Shown: piece by piece, positions 1 through 12,888 of the stretch
Layout: every line of letters begins with the position of its first letter
Numbering within the stretch: position 1 is the stretch's first letter
Source: Anaeramoeba flamelloides
Lineage: Eukaryota > Metamonada > Anaeramoebidae
Direction of reading: 5' to 3'
Assembly: GCA_027625915.1 (NCBI GenBank)
Contig: JANTQA010000023.1
Coordinates: 1,178,001 to 1,242,000, forward strand
DNA length: 64,000 nt
The notes under the pieces: model-generated
Told to the model about the DNA's origin: nothing
Databases searched by the model: none
The model's input: the letters and a program-made list of their open reading frames with translations, nothing else
Translations under genes and position numbers: made by a program

Positions 1-821
1 CTTTGTTTTACTTTTTTAATTATTTTTTGTTCAGTTTTAAAAACAGAATTTTTTTTTTTTGATCTGATTGATTTGTTTATAAATAAAATTTTTTTCATAT
101 AACAAATATTAATAAATTATCCTAAATTTGAATTAACTATTAAATCACAATTAATTTTTAATTGTAATGTTAATACAAATATCACCATTTAAATGATCAG
201 GATTTTTAATGTATTCATTAATTGAAATACAAATCATCAATTGTTCTATTATTAAATCTTAATTTCCATATTTCAATTCAAACAGAAAATTATGAACAAT
301 TTTTTGAAATAATCTCTTTTATAAACTAGAACAAACTATTTTTCAAAGATGTAGACTCACTTGATAATGTTATTGGGAGTGATTTTATTGTTTTTATCAT
401 ATATTCTTATCAAAATAAATAATATAAATTTTTGGATCAGAATAATTTTTTCTAATTTTACATATTTTTTCTTTTTCTTTTCTTTTTGATACTTTCTTTT
501 TAATTCAATTTTATTTTTTTTTTTTGAATACTACCCCCTTAACTTTTTTTTCGATTTTTTTTATTACTTTTTTTTTTTGAAAAGACAATGTGAAAAAAAA
601 AAACTTAGAAAATACCAATAAAAACATTAATAAAATTTTGACTATACAATACCTTTTAAAGTGAATATATTTATCAGTAAAAAACCTTCTTTTCAAACCT
701 CTTTTCAGTTAAAGTTCATTAATAAAAAATCTGTTATGCTCTTTTCAAAAATTCTGATTCAGTTTTTTTTAGTTTTTGTTTTTATTTTTTATAATTTTTG
801 AAATATAAGGCTTTTTATGTA
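1..821. other. AT-rich stretch without a recognisable gene
   Basis: I see only homopolymer-rich AT sequence with frequent stops in all frames. The short frames present are low-complexity K/F runs produced by poly-A and poly-T and do not look coding. Confidence 0.6.
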
Positions 822-1879
822 AACTCAATTCCAAAAATTGGGGCACACCTTCAAAATCAATTTAATTCCAAAAAAAGTGATATTTGACTCTTAAATAGAA
901 ACTTTAGATATTAACAACCAATGGAAATAATTTTAAAGTTAATTATTTATCATTTTTTTTCATTATTTTTTGATTTTTGATTTTCAATAATTTTTTTGAT
1001 TTTTTTTGTATTCTTTTTTTTTCATTTGAAAAAAAAATTAAAATTTTTTACAAAACTTTTCGAAAATCTCAAAATCACTTTAAAATGAAATTTAAAAGTT
1101 TTCATTCTGATCACAAGAAAAAAATTTTTTTCTCTCTCAAAAAGAAAAAAGATTCTTTTTTTATCGAGAAAAAAATTTTTTGAAAAAAAATCTTGATATG
1201 GGGTGCTAAAGCACATGGCCTACAAACAGACCTTATTATCATTCATGGAAGTGTGAATACTGAATGTATTATTAATGATATTATCAAAAAAATCAAATGT
1301 AATTCAACTCGCTAATTCAGAATATGGTGAGTTAAAATGGATTTTCCAAAAGGATGGAGCTTGTCCACATACTTCAAAAAAAACTCAAACTTACTTAAAT
1401 CAGGGATGTAATGTTCTGGACCCTTGACCCCCAATTCCACAGATTTAAATCCAATTGGTAGTTTATGGATACTAAAATGAAAAATTGTAACCAAAAAACG
1501 AAGAAGAATTTTTAAAATTTTCACTAATGTATGGAATACTTTGAGTTGGGAAACCTAAGAAAATTAGTAAACTCTATATTTAAAACGATAGATTTAGTTA
1601 TCAAAAGACAAGCTGAATCTATTAATAGTTTTTATTAATTTTTCTTTCAATAAAATTGGATTTTTTGGTAACCATGTTCCAAAAATAGGGGCACACTTTT
1701 TTTTTATTTTTTCTTTTTTATTTTTCGAATTGAATTTTAAATTTACTATAATATATATAAATAGTATTAATTAAATATTTTCGGGTCTTTTATTATTTTA
1801 ATTGACAAGTATCATGTATTTTGGAGTATATTTTTATTAATGTAATTTTTTTTTGTGTCCCATTTTTTGGAATTGAGTT
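822..1879 (+). mobile_element. Decayed Tc1/mariner DNA transposon
   Basis: The two ends are inverted repeats. The left reads AACTCAATTCCAAAAATTGG and the right, on the other strand, AACTCAATTCCAAAAAATGG, each followed by a GGGGCACAC-like block, and both are flanked by TA (820-821 and 1880-1881), the Tc1/mariner target. Inside, on the plus strand from about 1075 to 1640, are transposase remains: SDHKKKIFFSL near the first catalytic Asp, WGAKAHG, then WIFQKDGACPHTSKKTQTYL holding the second Asp, and a shifted PPNSTDLNPI block matching the third acidic position. Stops and frame changes break it in several places, so it cannot encode an active enzyme. A second TIR-like stretch at about 1672-1693 suggests an internal duplication or a nested scrap. 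The element is 1058 bp, short for an intact Tc1 element. Confidence 0.85.
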
Positions 1880-1943
1880 TATTTATAAGGATTTAAAAGT
1901 GAATCATGAATCAGATTTAATAATTAATTGTTGTTATAGTCAA

Positions 1944-1980
<37 letters not shown>

Positions 1981-4900
1981 ATTTGTTATTCCACTTGAGT
2001 CACAATTTTTGAAATGGGTTTCATTATAAAAATATTTAAATTCCTTAATGTATGGTAAATTTTTATTAAATACAGATTTTAATTCTAAAATTCAATTTAA
2101 TTCCATCAAATCTTTAAATTTATTAACTCGTTCAATTGATCTAAAGTTGAATTCTAATTACAATTTTATTTTTTGATGTTTATTTTTTCATAACCACATT
2201 TTAAATATGAAGAATATCAAATAAATCAAAAATATTATTATGATTATTAATAAAATAATTTAATAAATAAATAATAATAACAATAACAATAATAATAAAA
2301 TTAAATTAAAATTAATCATAATAATAATAATAATTTTACAATTTGCTATGAAAAATAAAATAAAAATAAAAGAAACGTCATTTAATCCATTATTGAAATC
2401 TTCTTTTATAAATAACAAATATTAATACTTTTTTAATTGCATTTTTCTTTTTTTATAATTATTATACTAAATAAAAAAATATTTTGTTTCTTATAATTAT
2501 TCAATCTTTAATATTAAATAGGGGAGTGAAATTTTATTCTCAATAAATATTGGAAAAGAAGTAAGGTGTACAAGAAAAGATAAAAAGGAAACTAAAAAGG
2601 ATAATTCTTTAGAAGTGCGTACGTCAACAGATACAATTCTCTTTTACACAGAGAATAACTCACAATTATCAATTTGGTTTAAAACATTCAGAAGGTTTAG
2701 AGATTAAATCTAATTTGTAATATTAAAAATTAGATCTAACAATTGTTATTAATTTATTGATTCTATACATGAATCAAAAGTAAGAAATAAAAAAATAAAT
2801 ACTTTTATTTTTATGAAATAATAGTACTTTTAATAATTGAAAAATTAATAATTTTTGAAAAAAAAATAAATTAAATAACACAAGATTTTTTAATTTTTTT
2901 TTTACAGTATCTATTTGCATTTAAAACTCCGAGAAGTGAACCAAAATTATTTTTTTGAAATTGATCTAATCGTACCTGTTGTTTTGTTACTTTTTTAAAT
3001 CCAAATGTTTATTGAGCCCAAATCCTATAATTTTGATTTTTTGATTTGTAATTTTTAATATTTTTCCAATTTTTAGTTCTTAGATTTAAAACGTAAATTA
3101 CAGCCAAACCGAATAAAAATTGAAAGTAAAAAGGCTCTCCGCCTAGACAATTCAAAGAGGAGGAAGGTCTAAAATGCCTAATTTGATATTTATCATGAAA
3201 AAAAAAGTTGAAATAATTTTCAGAGAATGAACCAAAATTCCATTCAGAGATTATCTTTAATTGATTCCATTTATGGACAATTTTGATCTTTAATAAAATA
3301 TATCGAATTTCCATATCATTAAATTGATGAGAGAAAATAGAATATTTTAAAACATTTAATTATTATATTATATAGATATATTTTTATATATACATACGAA
3401 TTTTTTTAAGCAAAATTAATAATTAAATAAAAAGTATCTGTTGAAAAAACTGACAAATTTTTCATTAAAAAAAATTATTCTTTTTTTTTTTTCAAATTTA
3501 ATCTTTATTTATTTTTATTTTAAAAATTATTAATTATCAATAATAAATATTGTTATTGAATATTAATCAATATATGCTATAAATGGTCCATGTGGTGTCA
3601 AAATATCTATTGTAATCAAGAATTTATTTATTAAAGTATTTTGGGTCATCTTGGGTGTAAAATGTCTGAAAAAAATTTTCAGTAAAGTTTGATGTGTTTA
3701 AACAATTAAAACTAATAATTTTTTGTTTTGTTTCTACAAACTTTTCAAAAAATAAAAAAAATTTTTTTTGTGATAATGTTTGGATCAAAAATAATAAAAT
3801 CACAAAAATAAATAAAAATTTTTCAAATGTTTTTTAGGTATCTCACTATTATATTTTCTTTCTAATATAATTGATAATAAATCTATATCATAGAATCTTT
3901 CCCTAAGAAGTCAAATTAAAAAGTTTATTTCAAAGGCAATTGGGATATTTGTGGTTAGATTGGGTATGTGTATATATTGTCAATATTTGATTAATAAAAA
4001 TTATAAAATTTATTCTTCTTGTTGAGAATTTTTCATCAAACTCAAATGGTTAGAAAACCTAATGTAATAAAGAAAAAACAATCAAAAAAAAAAAAAAAAA
4101 AAATTGAAAATAAAAAATACTTAAAATAGTAATTCACTCTTTTTCAGTCAAAGTATTCCAGTTTTATTAAAGAAATACAACATATTCTATTAGATTAATT
4201 CATTATTCTTCTCATAATATATTTTCAATTTTTAAATTTAATCATTTTTTCTAATATTGTCAATTTTTTTTTTTTTTATATTTATGCTTTTTTGATTTTT
4301 ATTCTTTTTTTTATCCTTCTTTAAAAAATGTCAATTAAAAAAAAATAAAAATGATTGAATAATAAAAATAATTGGTTAAACTTTTGAACGATATTTCTTA
4401 AATTTCAAATGCTTTTAGAATATAAGATTCTAACTTCTTGAATGTGAAAAAAAAAAAAACAATCAAATTTTTTACTATTAAATCTGAAAAACGCTTTCTA
4501 GAACCTTTAAAATGGGATTTGACAACTTTAATTATGAAATATATCAAAAAAATGTTTTTTTATCCATGATATTTTATTAACTAAGAGTATTTATTATAAT
4601 TGAGGTAATCAAAAAGTGAAAAATTAGCTAATGTTTAATTTTTTTTTGAAAAATTTTTTTCCTGATCATATTATTTAACAGTTTGATTGAAGAATTTAAT
4701 AAGAGAAGATAACCAGTATTTTTAATTAGCTTTTATTGGTACTCAAACTCTAATAAAATATGCTTTGAAAGGGTAAATAGGTACGTATTAATATTATTAG
4801 TATTAGCAAATGAATGGTTATATGTTTAATCCTAAATTACATTATCTATTTTTACTGTATTTTGGAAAAAATTGGAAAAAAATACATTTCATTTTTTTTA

Positions 4901-5416
4901 GTTTTCTTTTACAAACAGTTTATTGAAATGAATTGATTACGATTTGTAATCTATATTTGAAAAAACCAAATGAAAATGAAGTGAAACTTTTATCCAATTA
5001 ATGAATAAAATTGTAGTAGTACCTGAAAAAATAAAAAAGATCCTATCTTTTTATTTTAGATTTTCAGGCAAACAGGAGGTAATTTTGTTGAATCACCTCT
5101 GCTAAACAATAAAAAAAAAAAAGAAAAGATCCTATCTTTTTTTTATGCTTGAAGGATTAAAATATTTTTTTATATGCTAAAACTGTGTAAAATATAAATG
5201 AAACAGTTTCATTTTAGAAGATCCTCTTTTTTTACTTGTTAATAAGTTAGATTTGAATAAAAAAATATAAAAAAGAGGAAAAATTTTTTTTCCTAAAAAA
5301 TAACAGTGAGAAATATAAAACCTGTGTATTGAATATTCAAAATATTGTATTTTATCCGAGTGCTTATAGTTTATATGTAAATTTAGATTAAATAAATCGG
5401 GTACTCAGTCCTTTAA
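1880..5416. other. Gene-free AT-rich region with simple repeats
   Basis: No gene recognised. It contains a TA dinucleotide run at about 1947-1977, A or T runs near 3481 and 4083, and three short related palindromes built on AAGATCCTATCTT or AAGATCCTCTTT at about 5036, 5125 and 5218. A minus-strand frame at 3009-3314 (101 codons) matches nothing I know. Confidence 0.5.
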
Positions 5417-6629
5417 GGGGCTAGTAAACTTAAAAAAATCTTCAAGTAAATTTACAACCAAATACAAAAAATTTTTACAGTATCTTGAAATTATAAAATA
5501 AAGTAAAAATCTGATAACTGCAAAACCTGTCTTATTTTTATAGTATTTTCCAAAATTAATTATTGTTTTTACAAGTCTGATCTATTTTTCTCATTTTTGA
5601 AAAGTTCAAAATCCATCATATTTCTGAGTTATTTAAAAAAAATATTTTCTTTGAAAGAAGATTGAAATCTTATTGCCTGTAAAGGAAGTATTCAAAAATA
5701 CACTTTAAAAATGAAACCACTAAGTTCTAAAATAAATAAGTTTAAAAAATCTACTTAATCTCCTAAAAATATACAATAATTATTTTAAACTTGTAAAAAA
5801 TATAATTTTTTGATTCAAAGAACAGACCAAATCTATTTTTTCTAGGGATTAAATGAAAAAATCTGAGAAAAAGAACCAAAGAATCGAATTAAAAATTCTC
5901 CCGAAATACTTTTTTAAAACCTGGAAAATTCAACTTATTATCTAAAGAAATACTTTTTAATTTGATTATTTATAATCAATAATTATAACCCAATCTTAAT
6001 ACTTTCAGCAAATCATTAACAACACAATGATTAAATGTATCAAATAGGTTTACATTTATTTCACAATTTTTTCAAGATTTTGCAACAAATAAAACAATTC
6101 AAATGCATATTTCTAATAATAAAAATAATAATAGATATTATCAAATACCTGATTTTAATACAAACAGTTCCTTATTTATACTCTTGATATTTGAAAGGGT
6201 ATATTGACAAGTTTTTTAAATTTCAAGAAATTTAATAAATATTTGTGAATAAAATAAATGTTCTAATTTTTTAGATCTTCAAGGATACAATATTTGATTT
6301 ATTTTTCATGTATTTTTAAAATAATATTAAATCCAAAACGTTACTTGTTCATAAAGACTCTCAGAAATTACTAAAAGTGATATTTCTTCAAAATTAAATT
6401 TTTTTGCAAATTTTTATTTTTCTAAATTTGATCCAAAAACCCAAAACAAAAAAGTATCAGAATCTTTTTTACTGAAAATTCCATTGGTAAAAATGAAATC
6501 TTTTAAAAATGATTATTCATTTCTCTAAAGTTGACAAAAGAAGTTTCTTATCGTGTCTTAATTGTATCCTTATGTAAATAATTACTCTATTACCTTTGGG
6601 AAAAAAAATAAATAAGAGTTACTAGTCCC
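5417..6629. repeat. Repeat C, apparently full-length, TTAA-flanked
   Basis: The left end reads TTAA then GGGGCTAGTAA; the right end is TTACTAGTCCC followed by GTAA. That gives short inverted ends (GGG-R-CTAGTAA) and a near TTAA duplication. The 1213-bp interior is non-coding. Related copies lie at about 23003-23575, 34600-35330 and 61431-62175 (the last two inverted) and at 63828 to the window end. TTAA targets are known from piggyBac-type transposons, but no transposase is visible, so the class is inference. Confidence 0.6.
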
Positions 6630-7405
6630 GTAAGATACAATTTTCTTCTCAATAAAGTTTTAAAAAAATCACAAATTTATAAATAACATTCATGAAAAAA
6701 AGTTCAACACAATTTTTAATTGAAAACAGTACTGAAAATGAAAAATACCATCTTTTAATAAAAGAAAACATAAATAAAGACAAAATGAAAGATTAAACAC
6801 AATAACAGTTTTTTGAAACAATCATTTCATTAGGCTTTTTTTTTTTTTAATTGATGAATTATTAAAAATAGTTGAAAAAAATTGAATTTTTTTGTGGATC
6901 TCCAAAGAAATACTCCTTAGATTTTGATAAAAAAGTAGATTTAAATTGTTTTTATTGTATTGACTGAAAATAAATAAATGGGCTATTATTTGAATTTAAT
7001 TTGTTTCTTCTTTTAATTGGTTTAACCTTGTTGTTTTAAGGAAGGTTTTCCTATTAAAAATTGTGTTGGGTTATTTTTCTCGAATAAAAACAATAAATTA
7101 ACACCTTTTTGATTATCTGAACCTTGAAATCACATTTCTGGAATTGAAAAGTGTTTAGAATTTGAAAGAATTCTGTCTTTGGATTCCTGACAGATTATCT
7201 CTAATTATTATTTTTAAAGTTACGAGATCTTGGTTTTTAATTGGTGAAACGACAGGTAATTAATAAAGTGTTTCTCGTTTGACACAGATTTGTTCAAAAG
7301 CCTATATGGAAATTGAATCAATTTCTTTTTCCCCAAATGTTTTCATTTTTTTAACCTTTCAAAAATATTTCAATTTCTTTTGTGAACAAAAAATAAAATC
7401 TATAA
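6630..7405. other. Upstream region of ATG8
   Basis: AT-rich, no gene seen. No promoter element can be named with confidence. Confidence 0.4.
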
Positions 7406-8039
7406 ATGAGCTCTTATAAAGAAGAACATTCACTTGAAGGTTTGTTCTCTTGATTTTTTTTTTTCTTTTTTCTCTTTTTTCTTTTACACCTTTTTTATTT
7501 TGTTCTTTTTCCTCATTTAACACTCTTTTTTTTTTATCATTATTTTTTTTTTTTTTTTTTTTGAATTTTCTATTGAATCCTTTAATCCCAAAAGAAAGAA
7601 AGTCTGAATCTGGAAGAATTAGATCAAGATACCCTGATCGAATCCCTGTAACTTTCCAAAAATTAAAAACAAACCTTTATTTAATCCTTTTTTATGAAAA
7701 TTTCTACTTATTATGACAAACAAATTCTTTTTTCTTTTTCTTTTTCTTTTTTTTTTCCACAAATTTATTTTTTTCCATTCTTTACAGATCATTTGTGACA
7801 AAGCAGAAAAAAGTAAAATAGCTGGTATTGACAAAAAAAAATTTTTAGTTCCTCAAGGTTTGTTTTAATTTGGAATATTTTTTTTTCTTTTTCTTTTTCT
7901 TAATATCTTACATTGATCTCAACTGAACAATTAATAATTTTATTTTGGCTTTCCAACATTTTTACATCGTTTCTTGTTTATTTTTTAACAATATAGATCT
8001 TACTGTTGGTCAATTTAGTTATATCATTCGAAAAGTTTG

Positions 8040-8071
<32 letters not shown>

Positions 8072-8412
8072 CTGTGATTCTAAAAAACTTTTCTTTTTGT
8101 TTTTTTCACATTAATGAATTTAATACAACCCCAAATTAGAGAATTAAACTTTTGCCTGAACAAGCTATGTTTATTTTGTGTAAAAATATGATGCTTCCAA
8201 CTTGTAAGCTTTTTTTCTTTTTCCTTAGCACACTCTTTTTTTTTATACCTTTTAATTATGTGTAAAATCGTAAATAAATCAATTTATTTTTTCAAATATT
8301 CAAAAATATTTCATTTATAGCCATGTCAATGTCCAATGTTTACGAAGAAAGTAAAGACGAAGACGGTTTCTTATATTTGACTTATAGCGGAGAATCAACT
8401 TTTGGATTTTAA
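7406..8412 (+). CDS. ATG8: ATG8-family ubiquitin-like autophagy protein
   Basis: Six exons: 7406-7439, 7595-7647, 7788-7857, 7997-8034, 8140-8203 and 8321-8412. They sum to 351 nt and give 116 residues, the usual ATG8 length. The start [11 protein letters not shown] and the blocks [38 protein letters not shown] and [18 protein letters not shown] follow the family throughout, including the N-terminal helices and the ubiquitin fold. ATG8 is conjugated to phosphatidylethanolamine on autophagosome membranes. The C-terminal glycine is followed by one Phe, so ATG4-type trimming would be needed before lipidation. The five introns are 105-155 bp and very T-rich; the first ends in AAAAG. Splicing was inferred from homology and frame. 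The stretch between IP and CDKAEKS reads I-I, close to the usual V-I. Confidence 0.95.
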
Positions 8413-11306
8413 AAAACAATTTATGATGATATTTTTTTTATGCTCTTTTTTAAATTAAAAACAAAATTGACAACTTTTCAAGAATATTATATTTTTAAAA
8501 CTAAACCTAAATTCAAAGCATAACCATCTAAATTGGATTGTGTCTTTAAAACAATCATTTTGGTTTTTTGTCTTTTGTTTGTAGTTTTTTACTTTTTCTT
8601 TCACAAAATCTTTTTTATGTGTATCTTCTAAATACTAAAAATATTCTTCATCTTTTTTTTTTTTTAGTATTTTGTTTCTTTTTTTAAAAATTGTGAAAAT
8701 TTGAATTTTTTAATCATCTTGGGCGAAATAATAAAAGCCTTAATCATATAATAACTAAAAACAAAAACAAATAAGAATAATAATTATTTATCGATTGTAA
8801 AAAGATATTAGCACGGCTCTGTTGCTATTTTTAGTTGTTAACATGGAATTTTTAAACCCATTTTTTATAGTTTAACATTATAAAAATATGAAATTATGGA
8901 CAAAAAAAAAATAATAATAATAAAATACTTTTTATTGAAATGAAAATTTGAAATTATTACAATATTTCAAAAAAAAAAATCAATCTTCCTCCAACTTTTT
9001 ATTTATAAACAGAGTTCACATTTTGATTCTTTTTTGAAAAAAAGTCAAATAATTCTAATTTTGATTCCAAGGAATCGAAAGTTTCTTTTTTATTTCAATA
9101 ATTACTCTCAACTTATTTCTTGTTTAAATTTGGTTTTTCATAGAATGCCATTAATTATTTAAAATTTAATCATTTATATTTATAAATTTGATTTATAAAT
9201 TATTAAAACGAATTTCAAGATTTCAAAAAAATAAATATTTGACGGTTTTCTTCTCAAAATTAAAGTTTTAAATAACTTTTTGTCAATCTGGATTGTTTTT
9301 ATATTTATTCCTCGTAAGAATATTACTTTTGCTTTGAAATGGAATCAAAAGAATCTTTTTTTTTTAATAGAGTTTTGTTACCAAATAAAAATTTTGTTTT
9401 TTTGATTTAATGGAATCGGAATGAAATAATTTTTAATTTTTTTGAAAAATAATTCTTTAAAGTGGACTTTAATAAGAAAAAAATGTTGAGGAAGTTGGAT
9501 TGGATTGGAATCATTTTAATAGTATATATTAAATTTTGAATTTTTGTGATTTTCAAAAATTCTAAAAATCGAATCATTTTGGTGGCCCCGTTCCCAAACA
9601 CAAAAGAAAACCAAAATAAGATTCCACATTTTTAAAATGTGCTGTACATCTTTTTTTTAATACGTATTATTATTATTATTATTATTATTAAGATTGTTGA
9701 AGTAACGAACTAAATACAATTCCAAAAAATTTATACTTGTTTAAAAGGTTTAAAGAAAAACAGTTATACACCCCCACCACCCTTTCAATTTAGAAAGTAT
9801 TTTGATTTTCACATATATTTTTATCCTTGGGGAAAAAAATTTGAACAATTTTTTAACTGAAAAAGTTAACTGTGAATGAAAAATGGGATCTACAAATAAA
9901 AGTTTTAAAATGAATGATTCATTATAAAATGGTATATTCAAATTAATATCATTTTTTCTAATCCTTTTTTTTTTTTGGTTAGTGTATTTATTTAATTGAT
10001 ATGTTTTAAAGATTTCTTGTAAAAAAATGGTTATTTTTGAGATCATAAATTGTATCAAAAAGTAGCACTTTAAAAGCTATATAGCATTTTTCAGAATTAT
10101 AATTTACAACAACTTTAATATGAAATTTAGGTGCTTTTCTTTCGGAATTGTATTACAAAAATGTCGGATTTTTTAATTTTTGTTTTTTAGAAAACTATCA
10201 AAATTGAAATGTTTATTCACATTTATTTGGTATTTAGTACTGATAAAAATTAATAATTTTTTTTTTTTTCATATTCAAATTTTTATAAACTTAGATGATG
10301 TTACACTTGAAATTCTCCCAAGAATTTATTTTTCTTATAAATACAAATTAGGGGTAATCACATATTAATTTAATATTTATTTTTATCAATATCAAAACTT
10401 TTTTATTAATCAACAGACTATTAAAATATTTAAAAATTGAAAAATTATATTTTTTTTTAATTGGTAATATTTTTAAGAATTCGTTTTAAATTTTAAAAAA
10501 TACCCAATATATATATATATATATATCTTTTTTAAATGATAAAAATGAGTATGTGGAAATTTTTTATCTATAGGTGTGTTTCAACAGTCATTTTTGTGTT
10601 TTTTTCACAGAACAATATGTAGTTGATAGAATAATAATATCAAATAAATTTTATCTATTTTACTTTATGAATATCAAAAAAAAATGTAGTGATTTTTATG
10701 TGTTATAATTTTTTCTTCAAAATGGAAACGAGTAAAGTTTGGGATTAAAATAAAACTTTTTTCATCTCAACACCATTTCATAATTTTGATTACATCAAAA
10801 TTCAATTTATGAAAAAAAAATCTTATAAAATCAATTCAACTTGAAATACTACATTATAAGTACTTGTTAATTGAGATGGTAACAATTATCCATAAATTCT
10901 AATACTCACAAAATAAAAAATAAATAATTATTAATACTAATAAATTATCAGTCTGCTGAAATTTTGGGAGAGGTTAGAAAACTCAAAAAAATTATCGGTG
11001 AATTTGTTTAAATTCTATAAAAGTTTATTTAGCGATCAAATGGTTAGATTCCATCAAAGAATTTTATATGGGCTCTTCTATTTCGAAAGAACTCAGCATT
11101 AACCCAATACCAATCATTCGGAAAATCTTATCAATTTAACAGAATAGATAATGTAATTCAAAAAAATGCGAAGAAACTACTAAAGGATGAAAAAATGGTT
11201 TTCCTATTTTACAAAAATCAAAATTATTTTCCAATTTGAATGAAATTTTATTATTGTCATTCTTTGAACCGTTTTAGTTCTGTTAAAAATTTTGAATTTT
11301 AGTTTA
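8413..11306. other. Gene-free region downstream of ATG8
   Basis: AT-rich with no gene I can support. It includes repeat E (listed separately), an ATT trinucleotide run near 9663-9690 and an AT run near 10507-10527. The longest frames (9750-10058 minus, 10180-10368 plus) have no recognised similarity. From about 11050 to 11210 short frame pieces look like eroded coding sequence, but I cannot name it. Confidence 0.45.
9010..9175. repeat. Dispersed repeat E, copy 1
   Basis: It begins AGAGTTCACATTTTGATTCT, carries GATTCCaaGGAATC and CTCAACTTATTTCTTGTTTA, and matches 57286-57450 in the same order and orientation. It lies about 600 bp past the ATG8 stop; copy 2 lies about 250 bp past the UBA2 stop. 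Confidence 0.6.
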
Positions 11307-11891
11307 AGCTATTTCCAAAAAAGTGGGGCAAATTTATTTTAAAATATATTTATTCAATCCAATCTTCAAAAAATATTTAAATATAAAAAACCATTTGCAC
11401 TACTTTATTGATTCTTGGTAATATTTCAATTTGTTTCTCAGTATTGTATTATATAAATATAATATATTAAATTTTCTGATCTCGATTTTATTTGATATCT
11501 TTTTTAGGCGTGAAAATTGGTGTTTAGTATTTTCTTTTTGATTGAAAAAATCGTTTACATAACTTTTATAATCTCAACAAATTTTCCAATATAATGAAAA
11601 ACATATAACTGCATTTGATTGTTTAAAAAATCATTTGTACTATTTTCATATTTCCAGTTTTTTATTGAAATTGATGGTAACATTGTTTTCTCCAAAAAAA
11701 GTACTTTTTTTTTTTCATTTTAGGGAAATATTTCATCGAACATATTTTGAAATAAATACTTTTGGCATTTATTCAATCGGTATTAATATAAAACTTAAAT
11801 TGATATTGCCAATTTACGAACACCTCCACTAACAAAGACTATTTTTTATGAACTGTAAAAAAAAAATTGCCACACTTTTTTGTAAATACCT
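11307..11891. mobile_element. Short Tc1/mariner-type element, non-autonomous
   Basis: The left end AGCTATTTCCAAAAAAGTGG and the right end read on the other strand, AGGTATTTACAAAAAAGTGT, are inverted repeats, each continuing GGCAA, and each is flanked by TA (11305-11306, 11892-11893). The end sequence resembles those of the elements at 822-1879 and 29737-30667. The 585-bp interior has a 65-codon frame (11635-11832) with no clear transposase motif, so it is probably an internally deleted derivative. Confidence 0.7.
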
Positions 11892-12267
11892 TATATTTAA
11901 AGAAGAATTGCTTAATAAATATAAATAAAATAAAGAATATTTCTTTTTATTTAATTTAATCAATAATCTTGTACTATTTGCCTTTACCAGGCTTGTTTTG
12001 AAAATTTTTTTTTTTACTTTTATACAAAATATAAAGCCAAAATATCATGATCGTTTTATTTAACAATACTTATTAAATTCGCTGGTTGTTAAATTTTGAT
12101 ATTTTTACATTTCTTTTTGAAAAAAAATTAAATTATATTAAATAAATTCGAATTATAGAACCAATTTTATAGTATATATAAATTTAAAATAAAACTTAAG
12201 ATGGAATAAAGAGGGTGTAGACAGAAAGGATGGTAAAAAAAATAAATATGAAATAAAACCCCCGAAT
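11892..12267. other. AT-rich spacer
   Basis: No gene seen. It forms the 3' flank of the minus-strand gene that ends at 12268. Confidence 0.4.
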
Positions 12268-12888
12268 TTAATTTATATTCGAAAGAAATTGGTTTAATAA
12301 TTCTTGGTTGTTATGACCTAATAAAACAGATCCCTTTTCAATTGCAGTGGATTTTGTAATTTGTCCTGAATTAAAATTGTTCATAATTTTTAATAATGAA
12401 TTATAATCATTATATGACAAATCTTCTCGAGCTTTGCTCAGCAAATCAGAGCTGTTATAAAAGGAATTTGAATTTGTTGGTCTTTTTTTCGATGTGGTTT
12501 TGTTAAACAGGTTTTTTCTTGTTCGGTAAGGCTTTGACAACCCTGATTTCCCAATTCTTTTTTGACGTGGCTCTGTTTGGGAGATTATATATTTTGGCTT
12601 TGTTTTGGTATTTTCTGGAAAAAATGGGATAAAAGTTCGTCTCGTGTTTTGCTTTTTATGTGATTTTGAAATGCTTTTTTCAATTTCATCTAGTAGTTCG
12701 TCGGTTTCGCTCATTGTTTGTTCTTTGATGGGGGTTTTCATTTCAAATTGTTCAATTTCCTTTTCAGATCTATTGGTTGAATATCTTGGGTTTCTTGTTT
12801 TTTTTATTGAATACATCATTTCGTGGTTGCTTTTTTTTTTATTTTCAAAAATATTGTCTTCTTCATCAATTTCTTCTTCTTGATCCAT
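12268..12888 (-). CDS. Unidentified acidic/basic protein with a helical C-terminal segment
   Basis: A single uninterrupted 206-codon frame starting MDQEEEIDEED. The composition is unlike the poly-K/F spurious frames around it: an acidic start, a middle rich in K, R, T and S (residues 40-145), and a C-terminal stretch of about 60 residues from SSDLLSKARED to LLNQFLSNIN that looks like a small helical domain. The pattern YNDYNSLLKIMNNF ... LLGHNNQELLNQF loosely recalls paired amphipathic helix (Sin3) or harmonin-homology folds, but the likeness is weak and I do not assign a function. No intron is needed. It is probably a real gene because its codons stay in frame over 620 bp in DNA where stops are very dense. 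Confidence 0.7.
   Translation of the reverse strand: MDQEEEIDEEDNIFENKKKSNHEMMYSIKKTRNPRYSTNRSEKEIEQFEMKTPIKEQTMSETDELLDEIEKSISKSHKKQNTRRTFIPFFPENTKTKPKYIISQTEPRQKRIGKSGLSKPYRTRKNLFNKTTSKKRPTNSNSFYNSSDLLSKAREDLSYNDYNSLLKIMNNFNSGQITKSTAIEKGSVLLGHNNQELLNQFLSNIN

Noticed and set aside
3009-3314. 101-codon minus-strand frame
   Set aside because: No recognisable motif and no supporting context; probably chance.
3945-3970. tRNA-like GTGGTTAGATTGGG
   Set aside because: No matching acceptor stem, T-loop GTTCRA motif or anticodon arm nearby; the same words at 13874 also lack them. I found no convincing tRNA, rRNA or snRNA in the window.
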